Assembly (NCBI GenBank): GCA_902362875.1
Contig: CABIYF010000012.1
Span: 31,361-95,360, forward strand
Length of the DNA stretch: 64,000 nucleotides
Direction: 5' to 3'
Origin: Eubacteriaceae bacterium
GTDB lineage: Bacteria > Bacillota > Clostridia > Lachnospirales > Lachnospiraceae
Positions 29,396-39,265 of this stretch are shown one piece after another. The position numbers were made by a program, and so were the translations under genes. Within the stretch, counting starts at the first letter, position 1. Each line of letters opens with the position of its first letter. Under the pieces are notes generated by a model. That model saw nothing but the letters and a program-made list of their open reading frames with translations. It did not search any database and was not told the origin of the DNA.

Positions 29396-31267
29396 CTATT
29401 CCTTCATCCATTGTCTGATAGAGTCAGCAATGCTTTCCCCATCAATTTTCAGCATTTTTCTTAATTCACTCACAGATCCATGTTCTACAAACTGATCCTT
29501 AATTCCAAAACATCTGACGTTTCCTTTATAATCATTCTCACTTAAGAATTCATTGACCATCATTCCAAAACCGCCATTTAAAACGCCTTCTTCAACCGTA
29601 ATGATCTTATCATATCTTCCTGCCAGATCAAGAATCAGCTCTTTATCAAATGGTTTTATATATCTTGGATTCACAAGTCCAATCTTATATCCTTCTTCCT
29701 CAAGGATCTTCACTGCCTGATCTGCCTCATCAAAAATGTTGCCGACACCGATGATCACGGCATCACTTCCTTCTTTGATCACCTGGCCTTTTCCATAGTG
29801 TAACTCTTCAAACACATCTTCATACAAAGACAGAGCTTCTCCTCTGGAATACTTGATCGCCGTTGGTCCTTTCGCATGATGCAGGGTATCTTTTAACATC
29901 TCTCTAAGTTCTCTTCCATTGATCGGTGCCATGACCGTAACATTTGGAATCATAGATAAATACGGAATATCAAAGACTCCCTGATGTGTTTCCCCATCTG
30001 CCCCAACAAGTCCTGAGCGGTCAATTCCAAAGATTACCGGATAATTACCAATCGCAACATCGTGAAGAACCTGATCAAATCCTCTCTGTAAGAAAGTAGA
30101 ATATACCGCAAATACTGGTTTCAAGCCTCTGGAAGCCATGCCTGCACAAAATGTTACCGCATGCTGTTCTGCAATGCCCACGTCAAAAAATCGATCTGGA
30201 AAATGTTCCTTAAACTTGCCAAGTCCGGTTCCGTCCGGCATAGCTGCTGTCACGGCAACGATCCTTTTATCTTTTTTGGCTTCTTCGATCAGTGTCTGTG
30301 AAAATACTGCCGTATTGGATGGATTGTCAGATTTCTTAATGACTTCTCCCGTCTTTAAGGAAAACGGACTGATTCCATGAAATTTCGCAGGATTCTGCTC
30401 TGCCGGGCGGTAGCCCTTTCCTTTCTTGGTAACGACATGAATGATGATAGGTTCATCTAATTGTTTTGCACGATTTAATGTATCCACCATCAGAGGAATA
30501 TTATGTCCATCAATCGGTCCGACATATGTAATCCCCATATCTTCAAAATACATTCCAGGCACAAACAGCTGTTTGATCGAATCTTTTGATTTCTTAATGA
30601 TCGTTGTCAGTTCTTTTCCAATTCCCGGTATCTTCATCAAGGACTGCTCTACATTTCCTTTAAATTCCACATATTCTTTCTTTGTTCTGACTTTATTTAA
30701 ATATGCCGACATACCACCGACATTTTCTGCGATCGACATCTTATTATCATTCAGAATAACAATCAGATTCTTCTTCTCTTTACGCAGTCTTGCCATATTA
30801 TTTAACGCTTCATATGCCATCCCGCCAGATAAAGCTCCATCACCGATCACCGCAACGATCGTTTCCTCTGTATGATTGATCTCTCTTGCCGCAACCATAC
30901 CAAGTGCCGCTGATAATGACATCGAACTATGCCCACTGTGAAATGCATCGCAATTACTTTCTTTGCGTTTTGGAAATCCACTCATTCCATGAAACTGCCT
31001 CAGATTCTGAAATCCAGATTTTCTTCCCGTTAAAATCTTGTGGACATATGACTGATGTCCAACATCAAAGATCAACTGGTCTTTTGGAAAATCGAGAACA
31101 AGATGAAGTGCCATCGTAAGCTCTACGATTCCAAGATTGGATGCCAGATGTCCCCCTGTACGGCTGACATTTTTCAGCAAAAAATGGCGGATATCCTTTG
31201 CCAGAAGTTTGTAATCCTCCGGCTGAATCCTTTTGATATCATTTGGATCATTGATATATTCCAACAT
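29396..31267 (-). CDS. dxs: 1-deoxy-D-xylulose-5-phosphate synthase
   Basis: First enzyme of the MEP isoprenoid pathway, joining pyruvate and glyceraldehyde 3-phosphate with thiamine diphosphate. At 623 residues it is full length. The ThDP-binding motif is GDGALSGGMAYEALNN, the second half carries the transketolase domain with the catalytic Glu in DVGIAEQHAVTF, and the C-terminal domain ends with EEGVLNGGFGMMV. It follows ispA by 23 bp, so precursor synthesis and chain elongation are in one operon. Confidence 0.96.
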   Translation of the reverse strand: MLEYINDPNDIKRIQPEDYKLLAKDIRHFLLKNVSRTGGHLASNLGIVELTMALHLVLDFPKDQLIFDVGHQSYVHKILTGRKSGFQNLRQFHGMSGFPKRKESNCDAFHSGHSSMSLSAALGMVAAREINHTEETIVAVIGDGALSGGMAYEALNNMARLRKEKKNLIVILNDNKMSIAENVGGMSAYLNKVRTKKEYVEFKGNVEQSLMKIPGIGKELTTIIKKSKDSIKQLFVPGMYFEDMGITYVGPIDGHNIPLMVDTLNRAKQLDEPIIIHVVTKKGKGYRPAEQNPAKFHGISPFSLKTGEVIKKSDNPSNTAVFSQTLIEEAKKDKRIVAVTAAMPDGTGLGKFKEHFPDRFFDVGIAEQHAVTFCAGMASRGLKPVFAVYSTFLQRGFDQVLHDVAIGNYPVIFGIDRSGLVGADGETHQGVFDIPYLSMIPNVTVMAPINGRELREMLKDTLHHAKGPTAIKYSRGEALSLYEDVFEELHYGKGQVIKEGSDAVIIGVGNIFDEADQAVKILEEEGYKIGLVNPRYIKPFDKELILDLAGRYDKIITVEEGVLNGGFGMMVNEFLSENDYKGNVRCFGIKDQFVEHGSVSELRKMLKIDGESIADSIRQWMKE

Positions 31268-31290
31268 AATGTTCCCTCTTTCTCTCTGTT

Positions 31291-32184
31291 CTAATGTGTT
31301 CGATGGATCAAAAATCTTGTAAGATTTGTAAGATAGCAGTCTCCTTTGTCATATTTTGCTAAAATATCAATTGCTTTCTTTGAAATATCCTCCACATCTT
31401 TTGCAGACTGTTCCAATCCTTTTAATGTGACATAAGTTGTCTTGTGATTCTTCTCATCACTTCCAACTGGTTTCCCAATTTCTTCTTCATCTCCAGTGAG
31501 ATCCAAAATATCATCCTGAATTTGAAATGCAAGTCCGATATATTCTCCACACTGTTCCATTGCCATTACATCTTCTTTTGATGCACCTGCCAACACTGCT
31601 CCGATCATCATACAGGCTTCAATCAATGCAGATGTCTTATTCTTATGGATAAATAAAATCTGTTCCATATTAAGCGGTGTTCCTTCCAGCTCAACATCAG
31701 CTACCTGTCCACCGATCATTCCATAAATTCCAGGTTTTCTCGCAAGAATCTTAACCGCTTCCACTACATTCATCATCTGATCTGTTTCTGCAAGATCAAA
31801 TGCTTTTGTTGCAACTTCATATGCATAATTAAGTAAAGCATCGCCTGCAAGGATTGCCATATCTTCTCCATAAACAATATGACATGTCTTTTGTCCTCTT
31901 CTGTAATCATCATTATCTAATGCTGGAAGATCATCATGGATCAGAGAATATGTGTGGATCATCTCGATCGCTGCCATAAATGGCTTCACAATGTCTCCCT
32001 CTCCTCCAAACATCTTATAAGTTTCATTGATCAGCATTGGGCGAAGACGTTTTCCTCCTGCCTTTACTGTTGTATTCATTGCAGTTAAAACTGTTTTTTG
32101 TAATCCTTCTTTGGGTGGCAGATATTGATCTAAAATCTGTTCAATCTGCTCTACCCTTTCATTCATCTCAGCTTTAAAGTTCAT
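31291..32184 (-). CDS. ispA: polyprenyl (farnesyl) diphosphate synthase
   Basis: Trans-isoprenyl diphosphate synthase, most likely making C15. The 297 residues show the first Asp-rich motif in LIHDDLPALDNDDYRRG and the second in QIQDDILD. Start at 32184 is favoured by GGGGAAG upstream and by the 11-bp overlap with the end of xseB. The group xseA-xseB-ispA-dxs-tlyA is standard for Clostridia. Confidence 0.94.
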   Translation of the reverse strand: MNFKAEMNERVEQIEQILDQYLPPKEGLQKTVLTAMNTTVKAGGKRLRPMLINETYKMFGGEGDIVKPFMAAIEMIHTYSLIHDDLPALDNDDYRRGQKTCHIVYGEDMAILAGDALLNYAYEVATKAFDLAETDQMMNVVEAVKILARKPGIYGMIGGQVADVELEGTPLNMEQILFIHKNKTSALIEACMMIGAVLAGASKEDVMAMEQCGEYIGLAFQIQDDILDLTGDEEEIGKPVGSDEKNHKTTYVTLKGLEQSAKDVEDISKKAIDILAKYDKGDCYLTNLTRFLIHRTH

Positions 32185-32383
32185 GTTCTTCCCCATTTTC
32201 TTCTAATATGATCAGTTCTTTTTCTACTTTATCTAAAGAATCTTTGCACTGTTTTACAAGCCCGACTCCCTCGGTATACAGCTTTACTGCCTCTGGAAGT
32301 TTGATCTCTTCGCCGGAAAGCTTTGCAAGGATCTCATCTAACTGTTCAAATCCCTGATCTATATCAAATTTCTTCTTTGCCAT
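32174..32383 (-). CDS. xseB: exodeoxyribonuclease VII small subunit
   Basis: A 69-residue coiled-coil protein with the family pattern GFEQLDEILAKLSGEEIKLPEAVKLYTEGV. It binds XseA to form exonuclease VII. It lies 30 bp after xseA and overlaps ispA. Confidence 0.95.
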   Translation of the reverse strand: MAKKKFDIDQGFEQLDEILAKLSGEEIKLPEAVKLYTEGVGLVKQCKDSLDKVEKELIILEENGEEHEL

Positions 32384-32413
32384 AAAAACTTCCTCTTTCT
32401 TAACTTTCCTTAT

Positions 32414-33622
32414 CTAATCCATTGTCTTAATCTGTTCTGCTTTTGTGATGATCGTTCCATCAGAAATCGTTAATGAAATCTGATCTCCTTCTTTCACTTT
32501 CTTCGCACTTGTCACAGGTTCTCCATCCGGACCTTCTAAATATCCAAAACCATTGATCAATTTCGCCGTTGGTGACAGACCATGAAGTTCTCTGGTATAT
32601 AATTCCAGCTTGTGCTGATACGCTGTCATCTTATTCTTCATCACAGAATGTATCTGTTCTTCTAATTCAGATAAATGCATCTTCTGTTCCTGCAACTGGA
32701 ATCTAGGATCAAAATTTGCGATTGTGATCTGATATCTCTGCAGTTTCATCTGGTATCTGCGGATCATCTGCTTCAATAATGTACGAAGTGTATATTCCCT
32801 GTTTGAAATTCCTTCCATAACTTCCCTGATATCAGGAACTGCAAGTTCACAAGCTGCTGTCGGTGTTGCCGCGCGAAGATCTGCTGCATAATCCGCAATC
32901 GTTGTATCTACTTCATGTCCAGTTCCAGAAATAATCGGCGTGTGTGCTTCATAGATCGCTCTTGCGACATTCTCCTCATTAAATGCCCATAAATCTTCAA
33001 TGGACCCACCACCTCTTCCGATAATGATGACATCCACACCATATTGATCTAATGTTCTGATTCCCGCAACGATCGTATCTGAAGCTCCTTCCCCCTGCAC
33101 TTTTGCTGGATATAAGACAAGCTGAACGTACGGATTCCTTCTCTTGGCCGTACTTATGATATCATGGATCGCTGCACCTGTTTTGGCTGTCACTACCCCG
33201 ATCTTTTTGGGATTCTTAGGGATTGGTTTCTTCTTCTCGTGATCAAACAATCCTTCCTCATACAACTTCTGTTTTAACATCTCATAAGCTGCATAAAGTT
33301 CCCCGATTCCATTTAACCGGATCTCCTGCGCATAAAGCTGATAGCTTCCGCCGCGTTCATACACACTGACATTCCCGTCAACGATCACTTCCTGTCCATC
33401 TTCCAGCTGAAATTTCAATCCATCATATCTTGCATTTGCAAACATAATACAGGAAATCTGGCTTCCTTCGTCTTTCAGTGAAAAATAAATATGCCCGGAA
33501 GAATGATACTTACAGTTTGACACCTGTCCTTTGATCGAGATTCTTCTCAGGGCATAATCACTTTGGAACATTCGTTTGATATAAGTATTAATCTGTGTTA
33601 CAGAAAAAACTTTATTCTTCAT
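32414..33622 (-). CDS. xseA: exodeoxyribonuclease VII large subunit
   Basis: Catalytic subunit of the single-strand-specific exonuclease VII. The 402 residues start with an OB-fold (SVTQINTYIKRMF, ISIKGQVSNCKYHSSGHIYFSL), then the catalytic domain with IGVVTAKTGAAIHDI, IIGRGGGSIEDLWAFN and SGTGHEVDTTIADYAAD, then a coiled coil. The start at 33622 overlaps the nusB stop by 11 bp. An upstream in-frame ATG exists 15 bp earlier. Confidence 0.95.
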   Translation of the reverse strand: MKNKVFSVTQINTYIKRMFQSDYALRRISIKGQVSNCKYHSSGHIYFSLKDEGSQISCIMFANARYDGLKFQLEDGQEVIVDGNVSVYERGGSYQLYAQEIRLNGIGELYAAYEMLKQKLYEEGLFDHEKKKPIPKNPKKIGVVTAKTGAAIHDIISTAKRRNPYVQLVLYPAKVQGEGASDTIVAGIRTLDQYGVDVIIIGRGGGSIEDLWAFNEENVARAIYEAHTPIISGTGHEVDTTIADYAADLRAATPTAACELAVPDIREVMEGISNREYTLRTLLKQMIRRYQMKLQRYQITIANFDPRFQLQEQKMHLSELEEQIHSVMKNKMTAYQHKLELYTRELHGLSPTAKLINGFGYLEGPDGEPVTSAKKVKEGDQISLTISDGTIITKAEQIKTMD

Positions 33623-34025
33623 CCATATCCTGTCCAATCTTGCTTAATACACCATTGATAAATGGAGCTGCTTTTTCATTGCAGTATTTCTTTGCAAGTT
33701 CTACTGCTTCATTGATCGCTACCTTTCTTGGCACCTGTTCGTCTAATAAGATCTCATATGTTGCAAGTCTTAAAATTGACAGTTCTGCTTTTCCAAGTCT
33801 TTCTAAATTCCATGCATTCGTATGTGCTGAAATTTCTTCATCAATCTCATCTAAATGCTCGATCAGATTCTCTGTCTTTGCTGTGATCTCTTTCTGAGTC
33901 TTCTCATTGATATTCTCATGACCATGGAAATATAATTCCACCTGATCTTCAAATTCTTCCTTCTCACAAAATTCTACACAAAATAAAATTCTGAAAATAT
34001 GTTCTCTTACCTCACTTCTTTTCAT
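33612..34025 (-). CDS. nusB: transcription antitermination factor NusB
   Basis: A 137-residue all-helical protein with the NusB pattern LERLGKAELSILRLATYEIL and KVAINEAVELAKKYC. It binds NusE and the boxA RNA in rRNA antitermination. It lies 71 bp after the Asp23 gene, with a hairpin in the gap, and overlaps xseA. Confidence 0.93.
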   Translation of the reverse strand: MKRSEVREHIFRILFCVEFCEKEEFEDQVELYFHGHENINEKTQKEITAKTENLIEHLDEIDEEISAHTNAWNLERLGKAELSILRLATYEILLDEQVPRKVAINEAVELAKKYCNEKAAPFINGVLSKIGQDMDEE

Positions 34026-34044
34026 TAGGGTTCCTTTCTGCGAT

Positions 34045-34080
34045 ACAAAGACGGAACTGTTGATCAGTCCCGTCTGACTT
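34045..34080 (-). repeat. hairpin between Asp23 gene and nusB
   Basis: On the minus strand AGACGGGACTG and CAGTTCCGTCT pair over a short loop with one wobble or mismatch, then TTTGTAT follows. It could be a partial terminator that lowers downstream expression, since the promoter upstream of the Asp23 gene seems to serve the whole operon. Confidence 0.5.
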
Positions 34081-34096
34081 TGCCTTTATGTTATTC

Positions 34097-34471
34097 TTAT
34101 TCTTCTTCTGCTGCAACACCTGCAACACGTACATTAACTTCGCTGACTTTCAATCCTGTCATATTCTCGATTGCAGCCTTCACGCGATTCTGAACTTTCT
34201 TTGAAATCTCTGGAATACTTACTCCATAGTCAAGTTCTAATGCAAGATTGACTCTTACATGATGATTCTCTACGACAACCTTGACACCCTTGGATAGATT
34301 GTTAACTCCAAGTTTGCTTACCAGTTCATTGGTGATATTTCCACACATTCTGGCAACACCTGTCACTTCAGTCGCTGCGATTCCTGCGATCACTGCGATC
34401 ACGTCATCTGCGATTTTCACTTCACCGAACACTCCCTGCTCGTTTATCTGGTAACTACTTTTATTCTCCAT
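34097..34471 (-). CDS. Asp23/Gls24 family envelope-stress protein
   Basis: The 124 residues begin with the family's GEVKIADDVIAVIAGIAATEVTGV and contain GVKVVVENHHVRVNLALELDYGVSI. Asp23-like proteins form membrane-proximal assemblies linked to cell-wall stress. It heads the nusB-xseAB-ispA-dxs-tlyA-nadK-argR-recN run, as in many Lachnospiraceae. It has SD AGGAGG and its own sigma-A promoter. Confidence 0.92.
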   Translation of the reverse strand: MENKSSYQINEQGVFGEVKIADDVIAVIAGIAATEVTGVARMCGNITNELVSKLGVNNLSKGVKVVVENHHVRVNLALELDYGVSIPEISKKVQNRVKAAIENMTGLKVSEVNVRVAGVAAEEE

Positions 34472-34510
34472 AGTAAAAGCCTCCTGTATTTCTGCATACT
34501 GATATGGTTT

Positions 34511-34539
34511 ATTATAGCAAATATGTTCGGGTTATTCAA
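34511..34539 (-). promoter_or_regulatory. promoter of the Asp23-to-recN operon
   Basis: TTGAAT and TATAAT with an exact 17-bp spacer, 40 bp ahead of the Asp23 start. No other strong promoter was found down to argR, so it likely drives at least nine genes. Confidence 0.7.
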
Positions 34540-34562
34540 ACTTATTTTGCGGTTTTACTTTA

Positions 34563-36134
34563 TTATCTCGTATTTGCCTGATACCATTTCTTTCCTGGTG
34601 CTGAAAAATATACGATAATGCTGTTTTTTGTCTCCTGAATACTTCCTTCCATCGGCCACTTCTTCATGCCTTTTGTATGTTTCACAGCCTGCCTGATTTC
34701 TCTTCTGGAAGCTTCCTTCACTTCATACCCTTCTGTCTTCAAAAATTTTCTCATTCTCTTAATATTTCCATCATCCCATGACCAGAAAGATCCTTTCGCT
34801 CCAAGCGTGGAAGATGAGGCTTCGCTTTCAAAGTCCATTTTGTATGCGCCTACAAAAACCAGTGATTTCTTATGATAATCATACCCTGCTCTCTTGATAT
34901 CAAACATAATCTGATTTGCTATTTGTCTGTCATGTTCATAGCGCAGATAATTATAATAATTAATTGTATTGAGATCGCGTACATTTAGGAACAGTAGATA
35001 ACAAATCAAACACACAATAATTATTTTTAAAGATTTTCTTTGTTCTCCAACCGCTGTTACGATCTGATAAAATGCCACTGCTCCGATCAGTGGAAGTGCA
35101 AGCAGCATTCTTCCCTGTGTCTTATAAGTTCCCATCGCAATATATAATGAAAATGGTGCAAACATCGTCATAACTGTCAAGAAAAGAATTCTTGGCCTGC
35201 TTCCTTCTTCTTTCGTTTTTGCGAAAATATATATAGACCATAAAATAAATAAAACAGATGCTGCCCGGATCACATAGCCGCTGTAAATAGAAACATCCTG
35301 AATCTTAATTGCGAACTCAACCCTTGCAACATTCGCAACTGCCATAAACAAGGTCTTTAATATGCTGTCTCCGTCCATCCATCCAATATAGCTGTCTACA
35401 TAATCCATCGATAATCCTGACATCAAAACAACTAATTTATTTACAATATAATACAAGATCAATGCAACGATAGAAATCACAGCTCCACAAATGATCGGTT
35501 TTAGAATCTCTAATTTGCCATTCAGCACTCTCTGTAAGCAATATACAACAAACGCTGTAACATACAAAGTTACCAATGCCTGATAGGTTGTCATTCCAAA
35601 GAACAAAAACAATACTGCCAAATACAAGAACTTCTTATCATTCCTTCTTCCTTTGTCACACGCTTTTAAATAATACTTTGTAAATAAAACTGCTAATGCC
35701 GTACATACCATTCCAATACATTCCTGCGGACTCATCATGGAAAATGACAGGCTTTCCCCTTCTACAAATGGTACTGATGCATAAAATGCAAGGAATGCAA
35801 ACATTGCAAATCCTGATATTTTTTCTTTTTCTCCATAAAATGTATAAAATATAATAACTCCTGATGCGTACCAGAATACAATGGAAAAAATATCCCATAA
35901 AATAGGCACCATACGTCCATTGATCGTAAAAATTTTATTGATAAACTGAATTCCATATCTTCCCTGAACAATCCAAGGCGTATAGATTTTGTCTGCGAAA
36001 ATTGACATCTCCTCGTCAATATTTAAAGACGGATAGATCAGCATTGTTAAAAACGCAAGAAATGACAGTCCTGCTGCCAGTATTAATATATTTTTGTATC
36101 TTCTGCAAAAATAATAAAACTGTGTATTTTTCAT
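34563..36134 (-). CDS. GtrII-like polytopic membrane glucosyltransferase
   Basis: A 523-residue protein with about 11-12 hydrophobic segments and a C-terminal soluble tail. The first loop after helix 1 carries the acidic segment SLNIDEEM and QGRYGIQFIN, as in GtrII-type (PF14264-like) glucosyl transferases that use a lipid-linked sugar outside the membrane. The start at 36134 is chosen for its GAGGAG 6 nt before; 15 extra codons upstream are unlikely. It may decorate a wall polymer or lipid. Exact sugar and acceptor are unknown. Confidence 0.75.
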   Translation of the reverse strand: MKNTQFYYFCRRYKNILILAAGLSFLAFLTMLIYPSLNIDEEMSIFADKIYTPWIVQGRYGIQFINKIFTINGRMVPILWDIFSIVFWYASGVIIFYTFYGEKEKISGFAMFAFLAFYASVPFVEGESLSFSMMSPQECIGMVCTALAVLFTKYYLKACDKGRRNDKKFLYLAVLFLFFGMTTYQALVTLYVTAFVVYCLQRVLNGKLEILKPIICGAVISIVALILYYIVNKLVVLMSGLSMDYVDSYIGWMDGDSILKTLFMAVANVARVEFAIKIQDVSIYSGYVIRAASVLFILWSIYIFAKTKEEGSRPRILFLTVMTMFAPFSLYIAMGTYKTQGRMLLALPLIGAVAFYQIVTAVGEQRKSLKIIIVCLICYLLFLNVRDLNTINYYNYLRYEHDRQIANQIMFDIKRAGYDYHKKSLVFVGAYKMDFESEASSSTLGAKGSFWSWDDGNIKRMRKFLKTEGYEVKEASRREIRQAVKHTKGMKKWPMEGSIQETKNSIIVYFSAPGKKWYQANTR

Positions 36135-36321
36135 ATTTTTCTCCTCATAGCATATCGTCTTGACTATAGATTTTATCACGGATATATAATATCTGCAAGG
36201 TCTATAGATTGCTCATAAAAAAGAACTATACATTTTCTGCCAAATCCTTTATAATATTATGCTGTAAAAATAGCAGTATAAAACTGCTCATCATGCATTA
36301 TAAAAAGGAGACGAAAGAAAA

Positions 36322-37713
36322 ATGAATCAAGAGAAAAACAAAGGTGCGGAGTACGATTTTTATGGAAAACTTCCGCTGCAAAAAGCGATTCTCCTTGGTC
36401 TGCAGCATGTATTCGCCATGTTCGTAGGAAACTTAACTCCAGTTCTGATCATTACAGGGGCTTGTGGTATTGCTTCCGGAACCGAATTTGCAGACGTTCA
36501 GATTGCGCTTTTACAAAATGCTATGTTAATTGCCGGAATTGTCACTCTGATCCAGTTGTATGCAATTGGACCAATCGGTGGAAAAGTTCCAATCATCATG
36601 GGAACCAGTTCAGGATTTATCGGTGTCTGCAGCAGTGTTGCTGGAGTCATGGGCGGTGGAATCCTTGGATACGGTGCGATCATGGGAGCTTCTATTATCG
36701 GTGGATTGTTTGAATCCGTATTAGGATTTATGTTAAAACCACTTCGAAGATTTTTCCCAGCTGTCGTAACTGGTACCGTTGTACTTTCCATTGGATTATC
36801 ACTGATCGGTGTTGGTGTCAATTCTTTTGGTGGTGGAAATTCCGCTAACGATTTCGGATCAATTGAGAACTTATTACTTGGAACTATTGTTCTTGTGATC
36901 ATCATCGCATTAAAGCATGGAACAAAAGGTATGACAAGTGCTTCTTCCGTATTGATTGGAATTATCGCAGGATATATCATTGCGGGAATCATGGGTGTTG
37001 TACTTCCTACAACTGCTGTAAACGCAGATGGTGTGGAATATACAAAAGCCTGGGTATTAAACTGGGATAAAGTTGCACAGGCTGGATGGTTTGCCGTTCC
37101 AAAATTTATGCCTGTAAAAATCGTTTTTGATGCAAGAGCGATCATTCCAGTACTTATCATGTTTATCGTAACTGCTGTTGAGACAGTCGGAGATATTTCC
37201 GGAGTTATCGAAGGTGGTATGGATCGTGAAGCTACAGATTCTGAGCTTTCTGGTGGTGTTGTCTGTGATGGTATCGGATCTACACTCGCAGCATTCTTTG
37301 GTGTTTTACCAAATACATCCTTCAGCCAGAACGTAGGTCTGGTTACGATGACAAAGATCGTAAACCGTTTTGCACTTGCTACAGGAGCAATCTTCTTAAT
37401 CCTGTGTGGATTATTTCCAAAACTTGCTGCTCTGATCTCTATCATGCCACAGAGTGTTTTAGGTGGAGCAGCCGTTATGATGTTCTCTTCTATCGTAATC
37501 AGTGGTATTCAGCTGATCACAAAAGAACCAATGGGTATGAGAAATATCACAATCGTATCTGTAGCACTTGGACTTGGATACGGAATCGGTGCAAACAGTA
37601 CAGTTCTTTCCGGACTTCCTGAAGGAATTCAGTTAATCTTTGGAGGATCTGGTATCGTACCTGCTGCACTTGTTGCAATCATTTTAAATATTGCGTTACC
37701 AAAAGAAGACTAA
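36322..37713 (+). CDS. NCS2-family purine (xanthine/uracil type) permease
   Basis: A 463-residue membrane protein with about 14 hydrophobic segments. NCS2 hallmarks are GLQHVFAMFVGNLTPVLI at the start, VETVGDISGV in segment 8 (a substrate-binding Glu) and NTSFSQNVG in segment 10. This pattern fits COG2233 xanthine/guanine-type permeases better than uracil carriers. It is a single gene with SD AAGGAG and a TATAAT -10 near 36250. I saw no purine riboswitch in the 187-bp leader. Confidence 0.88.
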   Translation: MNQEKNKGAEYDFYGKLPLQKAILLGLQHVFAMFVGNLTPVLIITGACGIASGTEFADVQIALLQNAMLIAGIVTLIQLYAIGPIGGKVPIIMGTSSGFIGVCSSVAGVMGGGILGYGAIMGASIIGGLFESVLGFMLKPLRRFFPAVVTGTVVLSIGLSLIGVGVNSFGGGNSANDFGSIENLLLGTIVLVIIIALKHGTKGMTSASSVLIGIIAGYIIAGIMGVVLPTTAVNADGVEYTKAWVLNWDKVAQAGWFAVPKFMPVKIVFDARAIIPVLIMFIVTAVETVGDISGVIEGGMDREATDSELSGGVVCDGIGSTLAAFFGVLPNTSFSQNVGLVTMTKIVNRFALATGAIFLILCGLFPKLAALISIMPQSVLGGAAVMMFSSIVISGIQLITKEPMGMRNITIVSVALGLGYGIGANSTVLSGLPEGIQLIFGGSGIVPAALVAIILNIALPKED

Positions 37714-37766
37714 ATATAATAATAAATAAATCTTTGCTAAATATAATAGAAAATCGATAATAAATC

Positions 37767-37816
37767 AAAAAACAGCACTACATCAAGAAGATTTTTCTTG
37801 TGTAGTGCTGTTTTTT
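37767..37816. terminator. strong bidirectional terminator
   Basis: A long stem (AAAAAACAGCACTACA...AAGAA with its complement, one mismatch) with a short loop, A-run before and T-run after. It separates the plus-strand permease from the convergent DUF4186 gene and can stop both transcripts. Confidence 0.9.
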
Positions 37817-37831
37817 ATTGTGATTTCACCC

Positions 37832-38215
37832 TCAATATTCTGAATTACAGTATTGATCTAATTCCTGCTGAATCCATGTCATGATCACATCTACCAAATA
37901 GTCTTGCTGCACTTTACTTAATTGTTTCCCAGGTCTCATCTTATGCCATTTTCGGATACATTCCCTGCAACATGTAGCTGTTGCGTGCTGTGCAATAAAA
38001 ACTGGATGTCCTTTCATTGGTGTTTGCTTTCCATCGTTTGGAATAAATGCTGGAGCTTCTCGCTTGGCGATAAAATCTTCCGCATGTTTCTTGATTGTTT
38101 CCAGTCCTTTTTCGTTTATATAATCGATATCTCTCTGCTTTAGATGAAAACTGCTTCGAAACTTGGAATTTGACAGTCTTTCAAATAAGTATTGGTACCA
38201 CTCGTCTTTTGTCAT
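37832..38215 (-). CDS. DUF4186 domain protein
   Basis: The 127 residues contain the DUF4186 pattern: KFRSSFHLKQRDIDYINEKG, PVFIAQHATATCCRECIRKWH with a CCREC cysteine set, and a C-terminal IMTWIQQELD helix. Function unknown; the Cys/His set could bind a metal. It lies 50 bp after the EamA gene and may be co-transcribed with it. Confidence 0.8.
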   Translation of the reverse strand: MTKDEWYQYLFERLSNSKFRSSFHLKQRDIDYINEKGLETIKKHAEDFIAKREAPAFIPNDGKQTPMKGHPVFIAQHATATCCRECIRKWHKMRPGKQLSKVQQDYLVDVIMTWIQQELDQYCNSEY

Positions 38216-38265
38216 AGATTCTCATATCCCCTCTTCTTTACTTTGCTTTTACATATTCTAAAATC

Positions 38266-39198
38266 TTATGATTCTTTTTTCATATTTACAATATAAATTC
38301 CAACACATACAAGTGCTAATGCAATTAAACTTCCGATATTAAATGCCTGCCTGACTTCACCCAACACTAATGCTGATAAGATCACGCTGCATAACGGATT
38401 CACAAAACCAAAGATCGCTACCTTTGATACATCATTATACGCAAGCAGGACAGACCAAAGTGTATATGCAACCGCTGATACAAATGCCAGATATAATACA
38501 ACAGTAATTCCAGCTCCTGTTATATGATTTAAATGTCCTCCCATTGCTTTTCCAATTAGAAATAATACAATTCCACCAATGAAAAACTGAGTTCCACTTA
38601 ATATTACCGGAGATACTTTTTTAGAATAATGATTGATCAATATTGTTGATGTCGCATAAGCCAGCTGGGAGATTAAAACGAATCCTTCTCCCATCAATGT
38701 AAATCCTAAATCCAGGGAATTCCCAAGAAGATTGATCACGACAACTCCCGCAAATCCTAAAATACAACCTGTTAATTTCCTTCCAGTCAATTTTTCATTT
38801 CTCACGATCAGACATGACATTAAGATTGCAATAAAGTTTCCTAATCCTGTAATAATGCCACCATTAACCCCAGATGTATGTGCCACGCCAATATAGAAGA
38901 AAAAATATTGTCCTACAGTCTGTGCCAGACAAACAGGTACGGCATATTTTAGAATCTTCCCATCTGGCATCATAATCTTCTTCTCTCTTATGGAAGCAAA
39001 AATTAAAACCAAAAGTCCTGCCATTGCAAATCTTGTTCCGGCGAATACGATCTGACTTGCGGTGTCTGCAGCATCTACTTGTAACAGTCGATATCCTGTT
39101 TTAATCATCGGAATTGCACTTCCCCATAGAATGCAGCATAAACTTGCTAATGCTGCCACAACCCACGTCTTTGTTAATGTATGATGTTCTGTCTTCAT
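38266..39198 (-). CDS. EamA-family drug/metabolite exporter
   Basis: A 310-residue protein with ten hydrophobic segments in two five-helix EamA repeats. The second repeat contains FVSAVAYTLWSVLLAYNDVSKVAIFGFVNPL, typical of the family. Likely an efflux transporter of the DMT superfamily; substrate cannot be read. A second, only distantly similar EamA gene is at 42793. Confidence 0.87.
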   Translation of the reverse strand: MKTEHHTLTKTWVVAALASLCCILWGSAIPMIKTGYRLLQVDAADTASQIVFAGTRFAMAGLLVLIFASIREKKIMMPDGKILKYAVPVCLAQTVGQYFFFYIGVAHTSGVNGGIITGLGNFIAILMSCLIVRNEKLTGRKLTGCILGFAGVVVINLLGNSLDLGFTLMGEGFVLISQLAYATSTILINHYSKKVSPVILSGTQFFIGGIVLFLIGKAMGGHLNHITGAGITVVLYLAFVSAVAYTLWSVLLAYNDVSKVAIFGFVNPLCSVILSALVLGEVRQAFNIGSLIALALVCVGIYIVNMKKES

Positions 39199-39265
39199 TG
39201 TCTTCTCATTAGTCCTCTCTTATCATTGTTAGTTTTTCTAAGTTATACTAATTTTATCATATTCC

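Noticed and set aside
36180..36321. possible purine riboswitch ahead of the NCS2 permease
   Set aside because: The conserved purine-aptamer loop sequences could not be found; only a promoter-like -10 and a small AGCAGT/ACTGCT hairpin are present.
36498..37445. 315-residue minus-strand ORF
   Set aside because: It is the antisense shadow of the NCS2 permease; low-complexity Pro/Thr/Ile content is typical of reverse frames of membrane genes.
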